Of a stretch of DNA of 64,000 nt, positions 59,058 through 64,000 are shown one piece after another (within the stretch, counting starts at the first letter, position 1; each line of letters starts with the position of its first letter). The notes under the pieces are model-generated. The model had not been told where the DNA came from. It saw only the letters and a program-made list of their open reading frames with translations, and did not search any database. The DNA comes from Kribbella pratensis. GTDB taxonomy: Bacteria > Actinomycetota > Actinomycetes > Propionibacteriales > Kribbellaceae. Location of the stretch: assembly GCF_004366075.1 (NCBI RefSeq), contig NZ_SODU01000001.1:558001-622000 (forward strand), in the 5' to 3' direction. A program made the position numbers and the translations under genes.

Positions 59058-60401
59058 TCACACCGGCACCTCGGCTTCCACCCGTGTCCCCTGGCCGGGC
59101 GCGGCCCGGACGGTCAGTGTGCCGCCCGACTCGGCCAGCAGGTCGCCGATCGAGCGTAGCCCGAGGTGCCCGTCGCTACTGCGCTCTCCGAGCCGCGACT
59201 CGTCGAATCCGCGCCCGTCGTCGTCGACGATCAGCACCGCACGCCCGTCGACGCGACCGGCCTTGATGAGCACCTCGGCGGCTCCGCTGTGCGCAGCGAC
59301 GTTCCGCACCACTTCCTGCGCGGTCCGGAACAACAGCGCCGCAACAGCCGGTGGCAGCTCCTCCGCGCCGTCGGTCTCGAGCCGAACCTCGACCCCTGCC
59401 CGCTCCAGTCCGGCTGCCAGCTCGGCCAGCGCCGACGCCAGCCCCTCCTCGGCGAGGTTCGGCGGATAGATGTCGACCAGCAACGACCGCAGCGATCCGA
59501 TACTCGCCCGCAGCCGCCCGGCGCCGTCCGCGATCAACTCCGCCCGCTGGTCGTCGGTCGGGTGACCGAGCCGCATCGCATCGAACGCATAGTTCAACCC
59601 GGTCAGCTCCTGCACGACGCCGTCGTGCAACTCCCCCGCGATGCGCCGGCGCTCGGCGTCCGAGGCGTCGACGGCGTGCTGGAGCAATCGCTCCCGGTCC
59701 TGCTGCTGCCGCTGCACCCTCCGGGCCAGCGACCACGCGAACGGAATCTGCACCAACTCCAGCACCAGCAACGCCCCCAACGACGGCGGCGCGAACCGCT
59801 TCCACGCGGCCTGTCCCGCCGCGGTGACCGCCTGATACTCGAAGTACGCCTCGAACAGCATCGGCTCACCATTGGTCCCCCGCACCCCGACGTACACCTC
59901 GAGCAACTTCTCGTACGGGATCTCGAACTGGTTCTCCGGCCGGCTCAGGTCACTCACTTCGGACTCACTGCTGCCCTGCCGCCGCAGCGCTTCCTGCTCC
60001 TCGGGTCCGAGAGGGAACTGCCGACCGATCAGCCGCGGCTCGTCCGAGTACACGATCCGGCCGTCGGCGTTCCACAACTTCACCCGGACCAGGGACCCTT
60101 GCAACACGTACTTCCGCATCGCCGCGTCGAACGATCGCAGCGCTGCGGGCTCCCCGGCCACCACCGCAGCGTCCAGTCGCGGTTCAACAACACCCCGCGC
60201 TGTCACGTAGGTGACCTGCCGGGCCGACTCGGTCGCTTGCTCGACGCCGGCCTGCCGCGCCACGAAGGCGATCAGCGCGGCCAGCGAGAGCAGCACGATC
60301 ACACCGGCTGCTGTGAAGCGCACCAGCAACCCGACCGTGGAGCCGTGCTGTCTGGTGCGCTCGGTCAGCTGGCCGCGGTCCGCGCGCCGAAGTCTCCCCA
60401 T
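59058..60401 (-). CDS. NarL-type sensor histidine kinase (HisKA_3)
   Basis: A 447-residue sensor. The first membrane helix is at about 24-48, followed by an extracellular domain at about 50-200 (LVRVKLWNADGRIVYSDEPRLIGRQFP, double-PAS/Cache-like) and a second helix at about 205-227. The HisKA_3 dimerisation domain has phospho-acceptor His259 in RIAGELHDGVVQEL. The ATPase domain has EVVRNVAAHSGA (N box), DDDGRGFD, GHLGLRSIGDLL and GGTLTVRAAPGQGTRVEA. It starts at ATG 60401. It is divergent from the ABC exporter operon by 105 bp, a common arrangement for envelope-stress or peptide-sensing systems. Confidence 0.93.
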   Translation of the reverse strand: MGRLRRADRGQLTERTRQHGSTVGLLVRFTAAGVIVLLSLAALIAFVARQAGVEQATESARQVTYVTARGVVEPRLDAAVVAGEPAALRSFDAAMRKYVLQGSLVRVKLWNADGRIVYSDEPRLIGRQFPLGPEEQEALRRQGSSESEVSDLSRPENQFEIPYEKLLEVYVGVRGTNGEPMLFEAYFEYQAVTAAGQAAWKRFAPPSLGALLVLELVQIPFAWSLARRVQRQQQDRERLLQHAVDASDAERRRIAGELHDGVVQELTGLNYAFDAMRLGHPTDDQRAELIADGAGRLRASIGSLRSLLVDIYPPNLAEEGLASALAELAAGLERAGVEVRLETDGAEELPPAVAALLFRTAQEVVRNVAAHSGAAEVLIKAGRVDGRAVLIVDDDGRGFDESRLGERSSDGHLGLRSIGDLLAESGGTLTVRAAPGQGTRVEAEVPV

Positions 60402-60451
60402 GTCAGGGATCGTAGGGTGCGCCCACCGCCGCACGGCAGCCCGACAACGGT

Positions 60452-60473
60452 CCTAGTACCAAGGTGCACTACC
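60452..60473 (+). promoter_or_regulatory. Shared operator (copy 2) upstream of the ABC exporter/RS-peptide operon
   Basis: CTAGTACCAAGGT (60453-60465) sits 41 nt before the exporter ATG at 60507, within an imperfect palindrome TAGT-N10-ACTA (60454-60471). An identical 13-mer in the same relative orientation lies 39 nt before the small membrane protein gene on the other side of the two-component genes. Confidence 0.65.
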
Positions 60474-60506
60474 GAAGCCGACCAGCCTGCGGAGAGCGTG
60501 GTCGGC

Positions 60507-62183
<1,677 letters not shown>

Positions 62184-62188
62184 ATCCG

Positions 62189-62281
62189 ATGCGTGTCAAG
62201 CCTGTCATGCACCACGGACGGTCCCGTAGCCGGTCCCGTTCGCGCAGCCGCAGCCGTTCCCGCAGCCGCTCGCGCGGCTGA
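62189..62281 (+). CDS. 30-residue RS-repeat peptide
   Basis: A 93-bp gene encodes a 30-residue peptide: MRVKPVMHHG, then nine Arg-Ser dipeptides, then Arg-Gly. It has 11 Arg, 1 Lys and 9 Ser, a side-chain charge near +12. AAGGAGGTGA (62174-62183) is a near-perfect Shine-Dalgarno sequence eight bases from the ATG and contains the exporter stop codon. Serines use TCC, TCG and AGC, and arginines use CGG, CGT and CGC, in no repeating order. The DNA is therefore not a simple repeat and the amino-acid pattern itself appears selected. A strong hairpin follows, then a kinase gene. I know of no named family. Possible roles are an exported cationic peptide, a phosphorylated peptide, or a nucleic-acid-binding protamine-like peptide. 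Expression is very likely, and the function is unknown. Confidence 0.8.
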   Translation: MRVKPVMHHGRSRSRSRSRSRSRSRSRSRG

Positions 62282-62288
62282 CCCACCA

Positions 62289-62320
62289 GCCTGCCGCCGG
62301 GCGGCCTCCCGGCGGCAGGC
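62289..62320 (+). terminator. Intra-operon hairpin between RS-peptide and kinase genes
   Basis: A perfect 13-bp GC-rich stem (62289-62301 with 62308-62320, 6-nt loop) begins 8 nt after the peptide stop codon and ends 22 nt before the kinase GTG. It has no long U-tract. It may act as an attenuator or as a 3' RNA stabiliser, so that the peptide is made in excess over the kinase, as is usual for peptide precursor genes. Confidence 0.8.
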
Positions 62321-62342
62321 TCCGATCTTGCTGGAGAGAATC

Positions 62343-63119
62343 GTGTTAGCCGACATAGAGACAGACACCGAGGACGGACTGCCCGTCTGGGACTGGGCCG
62401 AGCGCTGCGAACTGCCTGGCGGAACGTTCGCCGTCGAACGCCTCGGCGTCGGCCATCGTTGCGAGACCTGGCTGGTCTGGTCGGTCGCACTCTGGGCACC
62501 GGCCGTCCTCAAGGCCGCTCGCCCTCACCAGATCCAGCACCCCCGCGCGGTCAAGTCCCTGCGCCGTGAGACCGCCGCGCTGTCCGGCAACATTCACCCG
62601 GCCGTCCCGAGGCTGCTGGGCGACGGCACGGACGCCGCGATCCCCTATGTTCTCGTCGAGTACGTCGACGGCCCGACGCTGGGCGACGAACTGGAGGAGA
62701 ACGGCGTTCTGAGTGTCGAGGAGACCGCTCTCCTGGGATCTCAGCTGCTCCCAGCTCTGATGGCACTGCACCGGCGTGGTCTCGCTCATCTCGACGTGAA
62801 ACCGGACAACATCGTCCTGCGCGACGGTCGACCAGTCCTGATCGACTACGGCAGTGCCAGGGCCATCGGGAGCGCACAGCCGGCTGGTCACCCGGTCGGT
62901 ACGCTCGGCTACGCGTCACCGGCGCAAGAGGCCTGCGAGCCGGTGTCCGCCGCGATGGACCTCTACAGCCTCGGCCAGACGCTGGCCGAAGCCTGCGGTG
63001 AGCTGCCTGACAGCCTGCGGTTCCTGCTCATGCCTAATCCCACCGTTGAGCAGGCGTTGACCGCGCTGGCGGAGGCGGCCGGCGAGCTGCGCCCGTGGCC
63101 GGCCTGGCTCAGGGCATGA
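62343..63119 (+). CDS. Minimal Hanks-type Ser/Thr kinase
   Basis: A 258-residue soluble kinase with no membrane, PASTA or sensor domain. Catalytic parts are complete: a degenerate Gly loop LGVGHRCETW, Lys57 in PAVLKAAR, Glu76 in LRRETAAL, catalytic loop HLDVKPDN (149-156, Asp151 and Asn156), DYG (168-170) in place of DFG, GTLGYASPAQE (186-196) in place of the APE segment, and DLYSLGQTL. HLD rather than HRD indicates a non-RD, constitutively active kinase. I chose GTG 62343 with GGAGAG upstream; ATG 62193 in the same frame lies inside the peptide gene. Codon 2 is TTA, rare in this DNA. The likely substrate is the RS peptide (inference from adjacency). The 3' end overlaps the SnoaL gene by 11 bp. 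Confidence 0.88.
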   Translation: MLADIETDTEDGLPVWDWAERCELPGGTFAVERLGVGHRCETWLVWSVALWAPAVLKAARPHQIQHPRAVKSLRRETAALSGNIHPAVPRLLGDGTDAAIPYVLVEYVDGPTLGDELEENGVLSVEETALLGSQLLPALMALHRRGLAHLDVKPDNIVLRDGRPVLIDYGSARAIGSAQPAGHPVGTLGYASPAQEACEPVSAAMDLYSLGQTLAEACGELPDSLRFLLMPNPTVEQALTALAEAAGELRPWPAWLRA

Positions 63120-63549
63120 GATCCATCGCCGCGGTGCGGTCCTGGAAGTTCGTGGGGACGGAGACCTGATCGTGGACGATGAGCCACTGCCCGTCGATCT
63201 TCTGCCAGGCGGCCGTCCAGCGCAGCCAGTAGTCGATCTTGCCTGCGCCGCGCAGTGCGGCGTTCATGTGGTTGACGGCGTAGACGACGGCGAGCTCTCC
63301 GTCGACGAGAACGGTCAGGTCGCGGACCTCGTACTCGAGCGGCAACTCGAAGACTTCGAAGACGCGCTCCCAGTTCGCCCACTTCTTCTCGGCGCCGAGG
63401 TGCCGCAGCGGGGGCTCGATGTCGAAGGAGACGAGGCCCGGAGCGAAAATGGTCCGGACCGCGTCCAGGTCGCCGCTGCGGATCGCCGCCAGCAGGACGT
63501 CGACACGTTCGCGGATCTCGACTTCGGATACAGCGTTCTGTGTAGTCAT
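63109..63549 (-). CDS. SnoaL-like/nuclear transport factor 2 fold protein
   Basis: A 146-residue cone-like barrel. VDVLLAAIRSGDLDAVRTIFAPGLVSFDIEPPLRHLG is the helix-strand opening, LRWTAAWQKIDGQWLIVHDQVSVP the final sheet. It resembles SnoaL_3/DUF4440-type proteins (ketosteroid isomerase fold). The ligand or reaction is unknown. The start chosen is ATG 63549. It is divergent from an ECF41-type sigma factor, a group that itself carries a SnoaL domain, so the gene may be a target or partner of that sigma factor. Confidence 0.82.
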   Translation of the reverse strand: MTTQNAVSEVEIRERVDVLLAAIRSGDLDAVRTIFAPGLVSFDIEPPLRHLGAEKKWANWERVFEVFELPLEYEVRDLTVLVDGELAVVYAVNHMNAALRGAGKIDYWLRWTAAWQKIDGQWLIVHDQVSVPTNFQDRTAAMDLMP

Positions 63550-63585
63550 GACCGGTACGACGAGATGCCGCCGTGAACTGTCAGA

Positions 63586-63612
63586 CCTCACAGTTCGCCG
63601 GGCTGTTCCGTC
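63586..63612 (+). promoter_or_regulatory. ECF41-like promoter upstream of the sigma gene
   Basis: CCTCACA (63586-63592), exactly 16 nt and CGTC (63609-63612) resemble the ECF41 promoter consensus TGTCACA-N16-CGTC, with two mismatches at the start of the -35. It lies 30 nt before the sigma ATG at 63643 and suggests autoregulation. Confidence 0.5.
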
Positions 63613-63642
63613 GTACCAGGTATGAACGAGGAGAGGACCGAC

Positions 63643-64000
63643 ATGAGTGACCCGGGCCTGAGCGCGATCATGAGCGAGCGGCGGCAGCTGATCAATCTCG
63701 CGTACCGCCTGCTGGGGTCGCTGGCCGACGCCGAGGACGTGGTCCAGGAGACGTACGCGCGCTGGTACGCGATGACCCCGGACGAGCAGCAGGCGATCGA
63801 CAACCCGGCTGCGTGGCTGACCAAGGTCGCGAGCCGGATCTGCCTCGACCTGCTGCGGTCCGCCCGCGCCCGGCGGGAGCGGTACGTCGGCGAATGGATC
63901 CCCGAGCCGCTGCCCGAAACCACCGAGTGGAACACCGGATCCGCCGACCCCGCGGACCGGGTGACGCTGGACGAGTCGGTGAACATGGCGTTCCTCGTCG
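63643..64000 (+). CDS. ECF41/SigJ-type RNA polymerase sigma factor (runs off the window)
   Basis: About 119 residues of an ECF sigma factor before the window ends. Region 2 is LINLAYRLLGSLADAEDVVQETYARWYAM (residues about 16-44), followed by NPAAWLTKVASRICLDLLRSARARRERYVGEWIPEPLPE, the block typical of group ECF41 (SigJ in Mycobacterium). ECF41 factors end in a SnoaL-like regulatory domain, not visible here. The start is ATG 63643 with GAGGAG nine bases upstream; ATG 63622 is an in-frame alternative. Confidence 0.88.
   Translation, partial: MSDPGLSAIMSERRQLINLAYRLLGSLADAEDVVQETYARWYAMTPDEQQAIDNPAAWLTKVASRICLDLLRSARARRERYVGEWIPEPLPETTEWNTGSADPADRVTLDESVNMAFLV

Noticed and set aside
62189..62281. 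RS tract as an artefact of DNA slippage
   Set aside because: Serine codons alternate between TCN and AGC and arginine codons vary without period. A slipped repeat would repeat the same codons.
62193..62342. N-terminal extension of the kinase starting at ATG 62193
   Set aside because: It overlaps the RS-peptide gene in another frame, gives a low-quality Ala/Arg-rich leader, crosses the 13-bp hairpin and has no ribosome site of its own. GTG 62343 has GGAGAG upstream.

Overview
The window is GC-rich (about 70%) chromosomal DNA from an actinobacterium. The evidence is a SigA/HrdB-type principal sigma factor with a Lys/Ala-rich N-terminus, a second HrdD-like sigma factor, ECF41- and ECF42-type sigma factors, an F420-type LLM oxidoreductase, an AfsR/SARP-like regulator, an XRE-DUF5753 regulator, a DUF7455 zinc protein, frequent GTG starts and 1-4 nt start/stop overlaps. 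The gene set resembles Kribbella or another member of the Nocardioidaceae; that is an inference from general knowledge, not a database match. I saw no integrase, transposase, tRNA, rRNA or CRISPR array.

Layout. 1-3.7 kb: truncated parE-like gene, DUF7455 protein, a MocR regulator interrupted by an in-frame TGA, and a LysE exporter. 3.7-9.2 kb: glycogen-debranching-type enzyme, DUF456 protein, and a DUF5666 secreted protein next to an OmpR-type two-component system that shares an upstream motif with it. 9.2-15.3 kb: methyltransferase, sugar-acid-type MFS permease, kinase-like phosphotransferase, and a ROK regulator/TIM-barrel/Gfo-Idh operon. 15.3-21 kb: YidC paralogue, DUF6412, sigA, HhH-GPD repair protein, universal stress protein, glutamate-cysteine ligase family enzyme. 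21-31 kb: MBL hydrolases, DNA polymerase IV, TPR protein, dimethylargininase, hemerythrin, SRPBCC, YccF, a decayed alpha/beta hydrolase, a TetR-controlled SDR/trans-enoyl-reductase pair. 31-41.5 kb: exonuclease III, oligopeptidase B, an HrdD-like sigma factor with a SigR-type promoter, HAD, CPBP protease, DyP peroxidase, DNA ligase, two methyltransferases, XRE-DUF5753. 41.8-57.9 kb: ctaD, LLM enzyme, hydrolase/LysR pair, secreted DUF1906 protein, TetR/MFS efflux pair, phosphotransferase, AfsR-like regulator, LexA-like repressor, acyltransferase, and an ECF42/DGPF pair.

The most striking locus is 57.9-63.1 kb. A NarL-type two-component system (58417-60401) lies between a small Ser-rich membrane protein gene (57909-58361) and an operon coding for an ABC half-exporter (60507-62183), a 30-residue peptide made of nine consecutive Arg-Ser dipeptides (62189-62281) and a minimal Hanks-type kinase (62343-63119). 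The peptide gene has a near-perfect Shine-Dalgarno sequence and is followed by a perfect 13-bp hairpin before the kinase gene. The same 13-mer, CTAGTACCAAGGT, sits about 40 nt upstream of both the exporter and the membrane-protein start codons in the same orientation, so the flanking transcription units look co-regulated. My working hypothesis is an exported RS-repeat peptide whose serines are phosphorylated by its own kinase, formally like eukaryotic SR proteins and SRPKs. I do not know of a described bacterial system of this kind.

The last kilobase holds a SnoaL-like gene divergent from an ECF41-type sigma factor that runs off the window.
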